This document shows, one piece after another, positions 32,398-40,642 of a stretch of 64,000 nucleotides of DNA. The stretch comes from Micromonospora ferruginea. Lineage in GTDB: Bacteria > Actinomycetota > Actinomycetes > Mycobacteriales > Micromonosporaceae. Numbering within the stretch: the first letter of the stretch is position 1; each line of letters begins with the position of its first letter. The translations under genes and the position numbers were made by a program. The notes under the pieces were generated by a model. It was given only the letters and a program-made list of their open reading frames with translations. It was not told the DNA's origin and did no database searches. The stretch is taken from NCBI RefSeq assembly GCF_013694245.2, contig NZ_CP059322.2:2538001-2602000 (forward strand), written 5' to 3'.

Positions 32398-34497
32398 TCA
32401 GCCGGGGCGGCGGAAGCTCGCCAGCACCACCCGGTAGGTTTCCTGCTCCGCCGGCCACCGCCCGTCCGCGGTCACCCAGACCAGCCGGTGTCGGCCGGCG
32501 GCCCCGGCGCCGTTGGCCACCAGCCGGCGGGCGTGCAGCCGGCCGTCGGGACCGTCCCAGGTGTACTCCCACTCGGCCGCGCCGCCCGGCCGGATCACCG
32601 GCCCGATGCTGATCCGCTCGTACCCGGGCAGCCCGCCCGCCGCGCGCAGCCGTTCCGCCTCGCGGCGCCACAGCCCGCTCGGGTCCGCCGCCCGGGCGCC
32701 ACCGACCTGCACCGCCAGCACCCGCGCCCCGGCCCGGTCCCGCAGGCAGACGACCGCGCCGGCGGTGTCGCGGGTCCAGCCGGCCGGCAGGGCGACCGCG
32801 AACCCGGCCCGGTCCCGGTGCCACAGCCACCCCGCCGGCAACCGGCCGCTGCCGGCGGGCGCCCGCCCGGCGACAACCGGCGTCGACACGGACGGCCGGG
32901 TGAGGCAGGGCGCGCCCGCCGCCCCCGCCGCCGAGCCCGCCCCGGCCCCGGTCGGCGTCGGACTCGCCCCGGCCGGCGTCGGACCCACCCCACCGGGCGG
33001 GCCCGGCGACGCGGAGCCGGCCGCCGTCGAGGCCGGGCCGGTCGCGGCGGGCTCGGCCGCCGTCGAGGCCGAGCCACCCCCGGTACCGTCGCGCCACTCA
33101 CCGAGCGCGGTCCGTACGCCGGCGACCGCCACCCCGCCGGCCGCCGCCAGCGCCACCACCACCGTGGCCAGGGTGGCCGCGGACCGCCATCCGGTACGCC
33201 GGTCCGGCCCGCCGGTCGACACGCCCAGCGGCAGGACGTCGAGCTGCGGCGCGGGCGGCCGGCGGACGTCGTGGCCCCCGCCCGGCAGCACCTGCGTCAC
33301 GTCGCCGCCCGCCGGAGCCGGTGTCCCGGCGCCGCCCCGCAGGACCTGGGTGACCTCCGACTCCGCCGGCAGCGACCGCATGAGGTCCGCTGCCGCCAGC
33401 GCCTGCGTGACGTCCGCGGCCAGGAGCGCCCGGGTGTCCGCCGCGCTCGACGGCAGCGACCGATCGGCCTGCGGCACCGGCAGCGCCCGCGGCACCTCTC
33501 CGACCGGCAACGACTGCGTCACCTCTCCGGCCGGTAGCAACTGGGTGACATCGTCCGCCGTCGCCGGCCGCGGTTCGCCCGCGTCGCTCCCGGGCGACCG
33601 CGACGGCTCGACGCCCGGCGTCCGGTCCGCGCCCTCGACGAGCCGGGACGGCGGGCGCAGCCGGCCGAGTCCGCGGCGGCCGTCGAGGCCGGCGACCCGG
33701 CGCAGCATCCGGGCCGCCTCGCCGGCGGTCAGCCGCTGCCGCTCGTCGCGGGCGAGCAGGCCGCCGACGACCGGGGCGAGCGGGCCGGCGCGGCGCATCC
33801 GGTCCGGCGGCTCGGTCGCCATGGCCAGCAGCGTCGCCATGGTGCCGTCCCGCCGGTACGGTGGTCGCCCCTCGACCGCGGTGTAGAGCGTGGCGCCCAG
33901 CGCCCACAGGTCGGTGCCCGGCGAGGACACGCCCCGGCGGACCCGCTCCGGCGCCACGTACTGCGGGGTGGCCGTGATCCCCCACGACCGGCTCAGCGCC
34001 GCCGCGCCCTCCACCGCCGCCACGCCGAAGTCACCGAGCAGCGCCCGGCCGTCGGCGGCGACCAGCACGTTGCGCGGCGTCACGTCACGGTGCAGCACGC
34101 CGACGCGGTGCGCCGCGCGCAGCGCCTCCACCAGCTCGACGCCGATGCGGGCGACCACCCGCGGCGGCAGCGGGCCGTCGTCGGTGACGATCCGGTGCAG
34201 CGACCGGGACGGCACGTACTGCATGACGATCCAGGGCCGGCCGTCGGCGGTGATGACGTCGTGCACGCGTACCACGTTGGGGTGGTCCAGGCGGGCGGCG
34301 GCCCGCGCCTCGCGCAGGGTGCTGTCGTGCAGCTCGGCGGTCTCCTGCGGTGACGCGCCGGCCCGGGGCAGCACCTCCTTGACCGCGACGTCGCGGTCGA
34401 GCAACTCGTCGCGGGCCAGCCACACCCGCCCCATGCCGCCCTGCCCGACGCAGCGCACCAGGCGGTAGCGCCCCACACGCTCGAGATGGTCCGTCAC
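32398..34497 (-). CDS. Membrane Ser/Thr protein kinase with a VTQ-repeat juxtamembrane region
   Basis: A 699-residue Hanks-type kinase. The kinase domain (about 10-265) has GQGGMGRVW, VAVKEVLP (ATP-binding Lys), HRDVTPRN with the catalytic Asp, and GDFGVA. The LKP of HRDLKP is VTP, a variant common in actinomycetes. Then come about nine degenerate 10-12-residue units with a [DE]VTQxLP core (about 345-450), a membrane segment near 480-500 (ATLATVVVALAAAGGVAVAG), a Pro/Ala linker and an extracellular part with LPAGWLWHRDRAGFAVALP. The Thr-rich repeats could be phospho-sites. GTG 34497 is chosen because the kinase fold begins there. Divergent from LtrA. Confidence 0.88.
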   Translation of the reverse strand: MTDHLERVGRYRLVRCVGQGGMGRVWLARDELLDRDVAVKEVLPRAGASPQETAELHDSTLREARAAARLDHPNVVRVHDVITADGRPWIVMQYVPSRSLHRIVTDDGPLPPRVVARIGVELVEALRAAHRVGVLHRDVTPRNVLVAADGRALLGDFGVAAVEGAAALSRSWGITATPQYVAPERVRRGVSSPGTDLWALGATLYTAVEGRPPYRRDGTMATLLAMATEPPDRMRRAGPLAPVVGGLLARDERQRLTAGEAARMLRRVAGLDGRRGLGRLRPPSRLVEGADRTPGVEPSRSPGSDAGEPRPATADDVTQLLPAGEVTQSLPVGEVPRALPVPQADRSLPSSAADTRALLAADVTQALAAADLMRSLPAESEVTQVLRGGAGTPAPAGGDVTQVLPGGGHDVRRPPAPQLDVLPLGVSTGGPDRRTGWRSAATLATVVVALAAAGGVAVAGVRTALGEWRDGTGGGSASTAAEPAATGPASTAAGSASPGPPGGVGPTPAGASPTPTGAGAGSAAGAAGAPCLTRPSVSTPVVAGRAPAGSGRLPAGWLWHRDRAGFAVALPAGWTRDTAGAVVCLRDRAGARVLAVQVGGARAADPSGLWRREAERLRAAGGLPGYERISIGPVIRPGGAAEWEYTWDGPDGRLHARRLVANGAGAAGRHRLVWVTADGRWPAEQETYRVVLASFRRPG

Positions 34498-34587
34498 ACA
34501 GGGGATTCGGCGCCGGTGAGGCTGCGGATGGGTGGCCGGCCCACCGAATCCGACCCGGTCCCTGAGCTGGGCTGACACACTCTCTCG

Positions 34588-35904
34588 GTGGGCGGCGACC
34601 GGTGGCGCAAGGGGCTCGGGCCCGCGGCCCGGGTCGCCCCCGCCACCCGGGTGGACAAGTTCGAGATCTTCTTCGACCTCGTCTTCGTGGTCTCGTTCTT
34701 CATCATCACCCGGGCCACCGCCGCCAACGTGACCGTGCGGGAACTGCTGCACGCGCTGCTGGTGCTCGCGGTGCTGTGGTGGTGCTGGGTGGTGCACAGC
34801 GCGGTGGCCGCCCGACTGCGGCTCGGCGAGGGCTTCGTGCCGATCCTCATGGTGGTCGGCATGGTCGCGTTGTTCACGTTCGCACTGGCGCTGCCGCAGA
34901 CGTTCGGCGGCCAGGGCCAGGGCACGGCCGGCCCGATCCTGGTCGTGGTCAGCTACGTGGCGATCCGGATCGTGCACACGCTGCTGTACTGGTACGCCAC
35001 CCGCGGCGACCCGCCGGCCCGGCGCAAGGTGTGGCTGTTCCTGCCCGAGGTGCTGCTCTCCACCTGCCTGCTGCTGGTGGCCGCGCTGCTGCCGCCGCAC
35101 GTCGACCCGGACACCGGACCGTGGCTGCGCGACGGGCTGTGGATCGCGGTGGTGGTGATCCAGTACAGCAGCGGCCTGCTGGCCGGCACCGACGGCTGGA
35201 AGATCACCTCTGCCGAGCACTGGACCGAACGGTACGACCTGATCCTGATCATCGCGCTCGGCGAGTCGGTCATCTCGGTCGGCGTCGGTGGCAACCTGCT
35301 GGGCAAGCCGGTGACCTGGCCGGCCATCCCGGCGGCGATCTGCGGGATCCTGTTCACCGCCGCGCTCTGGTGGGCGCACTTCGACATGATCGGACCGGCC
35401 GCCCGGATCGCGCTGCACGCCGCCCAGGGCCATCCTCGGGTGGCCATGGCCCGCGACGCGTACGCCTATCTCTACCTGCCGATGATCGCCGGCGTGATCC
35501 TGTTCGCGATCGGTGCCGAGGAGTTGGTCCGGATCGTCACCGACCCGGTCGGCGGGGTGGCGGAACGGGGCCACGGACCGGCGGTGCCGTTGCTCTTCGT
35601 CGGCGTGATGCTCTATCTCGCCGCCAACATGGCGTTCCAGTGGCGCACGCTGCGGACGCTGTCGTGGAGCCGGGTCGGCGCCGTGGTCGTGCTGGCGGCC
35701 GGGCTGCCCGTCGGCCGGCACCTGCCGGCGCTCGGCGCGCTCGCCCTGGTCACCGTCATCTGCCTGGCGCTGGTCGCGGTCGAGCTGGTGGTCTTCGCGG
35801 ACGCGCGCGCCGCGCTGCGCCGGGTGGTGCACCAGGAGCGGGTCAGCGCCGAGCAGAGCGAGGCCGCCTGGCGGGCCCGCTGGCACGACGGCGAGTCGGA
35901 GTGA
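34588..35904 (+). CDS. LtrA-family low-temperature-requirement membrane protein
   Basis: A 438-residue protein with about ten membrane segments. VDKFEIFFDLVFVVSF near the N-terminus and ERYDLILIIALGESVIS are the family signatures. LtrA proteins are widespread in actinomycetes with unclear function. GTG 34588 is the chosen start. Divergent from the kinase gene, 90 bp gap, and 47 bp upstream of the SRPBCC gene on the same strand. Confidence 0.85.
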   Translation: MGGDRWRKGLGPAARVAPATRVDKFEIFFDLVFVVSFFIITRATAANVTVRELLHALLVLAVLWWCWVVHSAVAARLRLGEGFVPILMVVGMVALFTFALALPQTFGGQGQGTAGPILVVVSYVAIRIVHTLLYWYATRGDPPARRKVWLFLPEVLLSTCLLLVAALLPPHVDPDTGPWLRDGLWIAVVVIQYSSGLLAGTDGWKITSAEHWTERYDLILIIALGESVISVGVGGNLLGKPVTWPAIPAAICGILFTAALWWAHFDMIGPAARIALHAAQGHPRVAMARDAYAYLYLPMIAGVILFAIGAEELVRIVTDPVGGVAERGHGPAVPLLFVGVMLYLAANMAFQWRTLRTLSWSRVGAVVVLAAGLPVGRHLPALGALALVTVICLALVAVELVVFADARAALRRVVHQERVSAEQSEAAWRARWHDGESE

Positions 35905-35951
35905 TCCGACCACCACGGCCGGCCGGACGGCCCGGGCCTTAGAGTCTCCGC

Positions 35952-36773
35952 GTGATCGAGATCGCCACCGAGGTCGACCTGTTCCACCCGCCCGCCCGCG
36001 TCTGGCAGGCGTTGACCGAGCGGGCGCTGCTGGCCAAGTGGTTCGCCGACAGCTCGTCCCGGGACGACCACTGGACGCTGGCGACCGCCGCGCTTCCCGG
36101 CTACGACGTCGACACCGAGGTGGAGGTGGTCGAGGTGCGCGCCCCGGGCCGGCTGGTGGTGCGGTGCCGGGAAGCCGACCGGGCCACCCGGCTGGCGTGC
36201 GATCTCACCCCCACGGCGCACGGCACCCGGCTCTCCGTGCGCGAGGTCCTGGAGGACGGCGACTGGGACGCCGACGCCCGCGCCGAGCAGCACGAACGGG
36301 CGTTGACCGGGCGGCTGCCGGCGATCCTCGACTGGCTCGCCTTTCAGGAGGTGGACCTGCGCCGCGCCGAGGGCGGCCTGACCGCGGAACTGCCGGTGGT
36401 CCCCCTGCGCGGCCCGGGACGCGGCCGGTCCCGCCGCCGGATCATGCTGGCCGCCGGCGCGGTGACCGTGCTCGCCGCCACCACCGGCGCCGCGCTGTGG
36501 ACGACCCGGGACACCCCGCCCGCGCCGGCCGCACCGCCACCGTCCACGCCGCCGCTGGTCATGCCCACCACCGCCGCCGCCGCGTCACCGCGGCCCACGA
36601 CCGCCCGGCCCACGCCGAGCCCCACCCGGCGCAGCGCCTCCCCGCACCGTCGGCGTCCCGCTCCCCAGCCGTACGCCGAGCCCGCCGCCGCCGGCCGCCG
36701 TGCCGCTGACCGCCACCTACGAGACGGTCACCGACCGGGTCTTCGGCTATCGGGGCGAGGTGGTGCTGCGTAA
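35952..36773 (+). CDS. SRPBCC (AHSA1-like) protein with membrane segment, likely frameshifted
   Basis: The first 145 residues form an AHSA1/START-type domain (IEIATEVDLFHPPARVWQALTE, then ALTGRLPAILDWLAF). A membrane segment follows (about 163-182, LAAGAVTVLAATTGAALW) and a Pro/Thr/Ser linker. Past about residue 225 the frame becomes Arg-rich and stops at 36773, while a beta-sandwich domain continues in the next frame to 37008. The intact protein would pair a cytosolic SRPBCC domain with an exterior carbohydrate-module-like domain. Confidence 0.7.
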   Translation: MIEIATEVDLFHPPARVWQALTERALLAKWFADSSSRDDHWTLATAALPGYDVDTEVEVVEVRAPGRLVVRCREADRATRLACDLTPTAHGTRLSVREVLEDGDWDADARAEQHERALTGRLPAILDWLAFQEVDLRRAEGGLTAELPVVPLRGPGRGRSRRRIMLAAGAVTVLAATTGAALWTTRDTPPAPAAPPPSTPPLVMPTTAAAASPRPTTARPTPSPTRRSASPHRRRPAPQPYAEPAAAGRRAADRHLRDGHRPGLRLSGRGGAA

Positions 36774-37008
36774 CCCCGGCCCGGCGGCCCGCGCCCAGTG
36801 GACGGTGACCGTGACGATCGGCGACGGCGCCACGGTGGGCTCGGTGGCCGGGGCCGAGGTGGCGCAGGACGGTTCGGTGCTCACGTTCACCGGTGACGCG
36901 CTGCCGCCCGACGGCTCGACCACCATCCGCTTCGACGTCCGCGACCCGGACCCCTGCACGACGCCCCCGAGTCCTGCGCCGCCGACGGCACCCCTGCACC
37001 ACCCCTGA
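36640..37008 (+). pseudogene. Out-of-frame CBM2-like tail of the SRPBCC gene
   Basis: In the +1 frame relative to the upstream gene, this stretch reads a Pro-rich linker, then VPLTATYETVTDRVFGYRGE, VVLRNPGPAARAQWTVTVTI and ALPPDGSTTIRFDVRD. Those features resemble a cellulose-binding CBM2-type fold. There is no ribosome site before its only GTG (36700), so it is better seen as the cut-off C-terminal domain of the SRPBCC protein. The frame break lies between about 36620 and 36690, in a repeat-rich linker; a missing or extra base in the sequence is possible. Confidence 0.55.
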
Positions 37009-37045
37009 CCCACCCCACCCCCACCCCCACCCCCACCCCCGCCTC

Positions 37046-37106
37046 GTCGATCATGAAGTTGGCGGCACGCGCCGCCCCTTTGTCCAACGTCAACTTCATG
37101 ATCGAC
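37046..37106. repeat. Palindromic intergenic element (GTCGATCATGAAGTTG arms)
   Basis: GTCGATCATGAAGTTG (37046-37061) and CAACTTCATGATCGAC (37091-37106) are perfect 16-bp inverted repeats around a 29-nt loop. The GTCGATC-xTG-xAGTTG pattern and loop size echo the elements at 13380 and 23464. It lies after the SRPBCC/CBM2 gene and could also be its terminator. Confidence 0.6.
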
Positions 37107-37160
37107 GGTGCGGTCGGGGGATCGGGGTTGGTCTTTGCTCACTTTCTCCCGTTGAGTGCA

Positions 37161-37174
37161 TGGGAGCGCTCCCG
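37161..37174. promoter_or_regulatory. CebR-type operator upstream of GH62
   Basis: TGGGAGCGCTCCCG matches the known CebR/CelR operator TGGGAGCGCTCCCA at 13 of 14 positions. It sits 85 bp upstream of the GH62 start. CebR is the cello-oligosaccharide-responsive LacI-type repressor of cellulase genes, so this GH62 is probably induced with the cellulose regulon. Confidence 0.8.
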
Positions 37175-37258
37175 TAACATGCCTGTCGCGGCTGTTAACG
37201 TTCACAAAATGATCAGAGTGACGAATGCATGGCCGCCACCACCACAGGAGGAATCGTT

Positions 37259-38662
37259 ATGTCTAGATCCAGGGCCGCCAATGTCGGTCTGGTGTCGGCC
37301 GGCGTCGCGCTGCTCGCGTCGGCCGGGGTCGTCGCGGCGCTGCCGGCCGGCGCCGCCGCCGCGGGCTGTTCGGTCAAGTACACCGTGTCGTCGCAGTGGG
37401 GCGGCGGCTTCGGCGCCGAGGTCGCCATCACGAACCTCGGCGACCCGCTGTCGAGCTGGACGCTCACCTGGTCCTACGGCGCCGGCCAGACCGTCACCCA
37501 GGCGTGGAACGCGACCGTCACCCAGAGCGGGGCGGCCGTCACCGCCAAGAACGTGAGCTACAACGGGTCCGTCCCCACCAACGGCACCACGTCGTTCGGC
37601 TTCAACGGCGCCTGGACCAGCAGCAACCCCGCCCCGACCAGCTTCGCGCTCAACGGGGTCACCTGCACCGGCGGGACCACCACCCCGACCGGCTCACCGA
37701 CGACCGCGCCGCCGCCCTCCACGCCCCCGCCGACCACGCCGCCGCCGACCGGCACGTGCAATCTGCCGTCGTCGTACCGGTGGTCGTCGACCGGCCCGCT
37801 GGCGCAGCCCAAGTCGGGCTGGGCGTCGCTGAAGGACTTCACCGTCGCGCCGTACAACGGCCGGCACCTGGTGTACGCCACCACGCACGACTTCGGCTCG
37901 TCCTGGGGCTCGATGAACTTCAGCCCGTTCACCAACTGGTCGGACATGGCGTCGGCCAGCCAGAACGGCATGAACCAGGGCACCGTCGCGCCGACGCTGT
38001 TCTACTTCGCCCCGCGCAACATCTGGGTGCTGACCTACCAGTGGGGCGGCACGGCGTTCTCCTACAAGACCTCGTCCGACCCGACCAACCCCAACGGGTG
38101 GTCGTCGGCGCAGCCGCTGTTCACCGGCAGCATCTCCGGCTCCGGCACCGGTCCGATCGACCAGACGATCATCGGTGACGACCAGAACATGTATCTGTTC
38201 TTCGCCGGCGACAACGGCAAGATCTACCGGGCCAGCATGCCGATCGGCAACTTCCCCGGCAGCTTCGGCTCGACCTACACCACCATCATGAGCGACACGC
38301 AGGCGAACCTGTTCGAGGCGGTACAGGTCTACAAGCTCCAGGGCCAGACCCGCTACCTGATGATCGTCGAGGCGATGGGCGCCCAGGGTCGCTACTTCCG
38401 GTCGTTCACCGCCACCAGCCTGAGCGGCTCGTGGACGCCGAACGCGGCGACCGAGAGCAACCCGTTCGCCGGCAAGGCCAACAGCGGCGCCACCTGGACC
38501 AACGACATCAGCCACGGCGATCTGATCCGCAGCACGGCCGACCAGACCATGACCGTGGACCCCTGCAACCTGCAACTGCTCTACCAGGGCCGCGCCACCA
38601 ACTCCGGCGGCGACTACGGCCTGCTGCCCTACCGTCCGGGCCTGCTGACCCTCCAGCGCTGA
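37259..38662 (+). CDS. GH62 alpha-L-arabinofuranosidase with N-terminal CBM2
   Basis: A 467-residue secreted enzyme that removes arabinose from arabinoxylan. Signal peptide about 1-35, CBM2 (about 36-135, starting [16 protein letters not shown] and closing with NGVTC), a TP-rich linker, then the GH62 five-bladed domain (from about 165: [36 protein letters not shown], a [20 protein letters not shown] stretch, and [12 protein letters not shown] with the likely acid Glu). The KDF Asp is the likely base. ATG 37259 follows AGGAGG. A CebR-type operator precedes it and a strong hairpin follows it. Confidence 0.92.
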   Translation: MSRSRAANVGLVSAGVALLASAGVVAALPAGAAAAGCSVKYTVSSQWGGGFGAEVAITNLGDPLSSWTLTWSYGAGQTVTQAWNATVTQSGAAVTAKNVSYNGSVPTNGTTSFGFNGAWTSSNPAPTSFALNGVTCTGGTTTPTGSPTTAPPPSTPPPTTPPPTGTCNLPSSYRWSSTGPLAQPKSGWASLKDFTVAPYNGRHLVYATTHDFGSSWGSMNFSPFTNWSDMASASQNGMNQGTVAPTLFYFAPRNIWVLTYQWGGTAFSYKTSSDPTNPNGWSSAQPLFTGSISGSGTGPIDQTIIGDDQNMYLFFAGDNGKIYRASMPIGNFPGSFGSTYTTIMSDTQANLFEAVQVYKLQGQTRYLMIVEAMGAQGRYFRSFTATSLSGSWTPNAATESNPFAGKANSGATWTNDISHGDLIRSTADQTMTVDPCNLQLLYQGRATNSGGDYGLLPYRPGLLTLQR

Positions 38663-38701
38663 CGGCTTCGCCGCAGCACGTCACCAGGGCCGAGTCTCGC
38701 G

Positions 38702-38744
38702 GAACGCGGGCGGGGGCAGCCGAAACGGCCGCCCCCGCCCGTTC
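38702..38744. terminator. Bidirectional hairpin between GH62 and pectate lyase
   Basis: GAACGCGGGCGGGGGC pairs with GCCCCCGCCCGTTC through one bulge, around a short GCCGAAACGG loop. It lies between the two convergent genes and can serve both. Confidence 0.7.
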
Positions 38745-38751
38745 GCGCCGG

Positions 38752-40317
38752 TCAGCCGCTGTACGTCTCGAACTCGCCGACCTTGGGCGTACCGTTCGAG
38801 CTGTTGATCTTGAAGTTGATCTTCTTCAGTGAGGTGGCCGCGAAACTGACGGCGCCCGCCCCGGTCCCGGAGGCCAGCACGGCCCCGGTGTCGTTGTTGA
38901 CGAGCTGCCACGAGCCGATCGAGCCCTGGGTGCCGGACGGCTCGCGGATGACCACCCGCGAGACCGTGGTGGCCGAACCCCACTTGATCGAGATAGTGCC
39001 GGTGGCCCCGGACGGTGACCAGTACGTGCCCAGGTTGCCGTCGCGCACGTTGCCGTAGCTGGTGCCGTCAGCCTTGCTGGAACCGTCGGCGCCGGCGCCG
39101 GAGGCGAGGCTCAGGTTGGTGCCGCTGGGCGGCGGCGGGCTGGTGGTCGTCGGCGGCGGGGTGGTCGGCGCGGGGGTGGTCGGCGCGGGCGTGGTGGGCG
39201 GCGGGGACTGCGGCGTGCAGTTGCCGTCCGACACCCGCAGCCCGGTGTTGGCGCCCGCCGTCTGCCGGACGATGTCCGGTACGCAGCTCGCGCCGTCCAG
39301 CCGGTACGAGTAGGGGATGCTGACCGTGGTGGTGGACGTCGGGTTCGGCCCGGCCGGGTAGTTCTCGTTGCCGGCGGCCGACCAGGTCACGTTGTCGAAG
39401 ATGTTGCCGGCGACCTGCCAGGTGCCGCGCTCGTTGGTGTAGAACGTGCCGAGCACGTCCTTGGAGTTACGGAAGTAGTTGTTCTCCACCTTGGCCCGGG
39501 CGCCGGCGCGGGAGTTGATGCCGGACTCGTGCAGGCCGGTGTAGTGGTTGTTGTACATGTGGGCGACGCCGCCGCGCAGCAGCGGCGTACGGGAGTCGAT
39601 GTTCTCGTAGAGGTTGTGGTCGAACGTGACGAAGCCGTTCGAGCGGTCGCTCTCGCTGGAGCCGATCAGACCGCCCCGGCCGGAGTTGCGCAGGATGCTG
39701 TAGGACAACGTCACGTACTGGGTGTCGTCCTTCATGTCGAACAGGCCGTCGAAGCCCTCCGCCTCGCCACCGGACGCCTCCAGCGTGACGTGGTCGACCC
39801 AGATGTTGCGGACGGTGCTCTCCATGCCGATGGCGTCGCCGCCGTTGGAGGTGGGCGAGCCCGACTTCTTCACGTTCCGCACCGTGACGTTCTGGATGAT
39901 GATGTTGCGCGAGTCGCGGATGTGGATGCCGAGTTGGTCGAAGACCGCGCCGCCGCCCACCCCGATGATGGTGACGTTGCTGATCTGCTTCAGCTCGATC
40001 ACGCCCGCCGCGGTGTTGCAGCTCGAACCGGACACCTTGGCGGTGTTCCCGTGGTTGATGGTCCCGGAGACCTCGATGATGATCGGGGTGCTGCTGCTGG
40101 CCCGGTTGCACAGTGCCGTGTGGATCGCGGTCCCGGTGGTGGCGCGTACCGTCTGCCCGCCCGCACCGCCGGTGGTCCCGCCGTTCTGGGTCGCGTAGCC
40201 GGTGGCGGTCCCGGCCGCCGCCGACGCCTGCGGCGTCGGCATGGCCACGGCGACCGCGACCCCCACCACCGCCGTGGCCAACGTGGCCTGAAGTCGCAGC
40301 ACGACTGTTCGTCTCAT
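38752..40317 (-). CDS. PL1 pectate lyase with C-terminal F5/8-type carbohydrate-binding domain
   Basis: A 521-residue secreted lyase. Signal peptide about 1-33; right-handed beta-helix with GGGAVFDQLGIHIRDSRN, NIWVDHVTLEASGGEAEGFDG, and DHNLYENIDSRTPLLRGGVA that carries the region around the catalytic Arg; a TP linker near 375-400; then a galactose-binding-like domain (about 405-521, with WSPSGATGTISIKWG and VVIREPSG). Cleaves pectate by calcium-assisted beta-elimination. ATG 40317. A LacI-type operator lies about 160 bp upstream. Confidence 0.9.
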   Translation of the reverse strand: MRRTVVLRLQATLATAVVGVAVAVAMPTPQASAAAGTATGYATQNGGTTGGAGGQTVRATTGTAIHTALCNRASSSTPIIIEVSGTINHGNTAKVSGSSCNTAAGVIELKQISNVTIIGVGGGAVFDQLGIHIRDSRNIIIQNVTVRNVKKSGSPTSNGGDAIGMESTVRNIWVDHVTLEASGGEAEGFDGLFDMKDDTQYVTLSYSILRNSGRGGLIGSSESDRSNGFVTFDHNLYENIDSRTPLLRGGVAHMYNNHYTGLHESGINSRAGARAKVENNYFRNSKDVLGTFYTNERGTWQVAGNIFDNVTWSAAGNENYPAGPNPTSTTTVSIPYSYRLDGASCVPDIVRQTAGANTGLRVSDGNCTPQSPPPTTPAPTTPAPTTPPPTTTSPPPPSGTNLSLASGAGADGSSKADGTSYGNVRDGNLGTYWSPSGATGTISIKWGSATTVSRVVIREPSGTQGSIGSWQLVNNDTGAVLASGTGAGAVSFAATSLKKINFKINSSNGTPKVGEFETYSG

Positions 40318-40473
40318 TGACGCCTCGTTTCGTTTTCGCGCACGCCGGATCGACCGGCTGCCGCCGAACGGAAAAGGTGAATTGCCGCGACGCGATCAGG
40401 CGCGCCGCCAGCGGCGTTCGTCCATTCGCGGTACCCGGCCCGCAAATGAAACATCGATGTCACGCAATCGTAA

Positions 40474-40485
40474 GAAAGCGCTTTC
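40474..40485. promoter_or_regulatory. LacI-family operator upstream of pectate lyase
   Basis: GAAAGCGCTTTC is a perfect 12-bp palindrome with the central CG step typical of LacI-type sites. It lies 157 bp upstream of the pectate lyase start. No LacI gene is in the window. The rest of 40318-40563 shows no gene. Confidence 0.65.
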
Positions 40486-40563
40486 GCTCAGGGCAAGGGT
40501 TGGCGTTTGCAGGTTTTTTGCAGAGACCTGGCCTCGCCGGACTGGTAGATGGACGCCCACGAA

Positions 40564-40599
40564 GGCTGCGGCCCCTCCGTCGTCGGAGGGGCCGCAGCC
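40564..40599 (-). terminator. Strong hairpin terminator after GH30 xylanase
   Basis: GGCTGCGGCCCCTCC (40564-40578) and GGAGGGGCCGCAGCC (40585-40599) form a perfect 15-bp stem with a 6-nt loop, 43 bp past the GH30 stop on the minus strand. Confidence 0.75.
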
Positions 40600-40642
40600 G
40601 GTTCTGGTCGGTCTTGAGGGGGGCGACCCTACGTCGTGACGA

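Noticed and set aside
34498-35916. Minus-strand extension of the kinase frame far upstream, opposite LtrA
   Set aside because: The kinase fold begins right at GTG 34497; the extension is His/Arg/Gln-rich antisense of a well-supported membrane protein.
36700-37008. CBM2-like segment as an independent small gene starting at GTG 36700
   Set aside because: There is no ribosome site or signal peptide, and its Pro-rich linker continues upstream in the same frame into the SRPBCC gene region.
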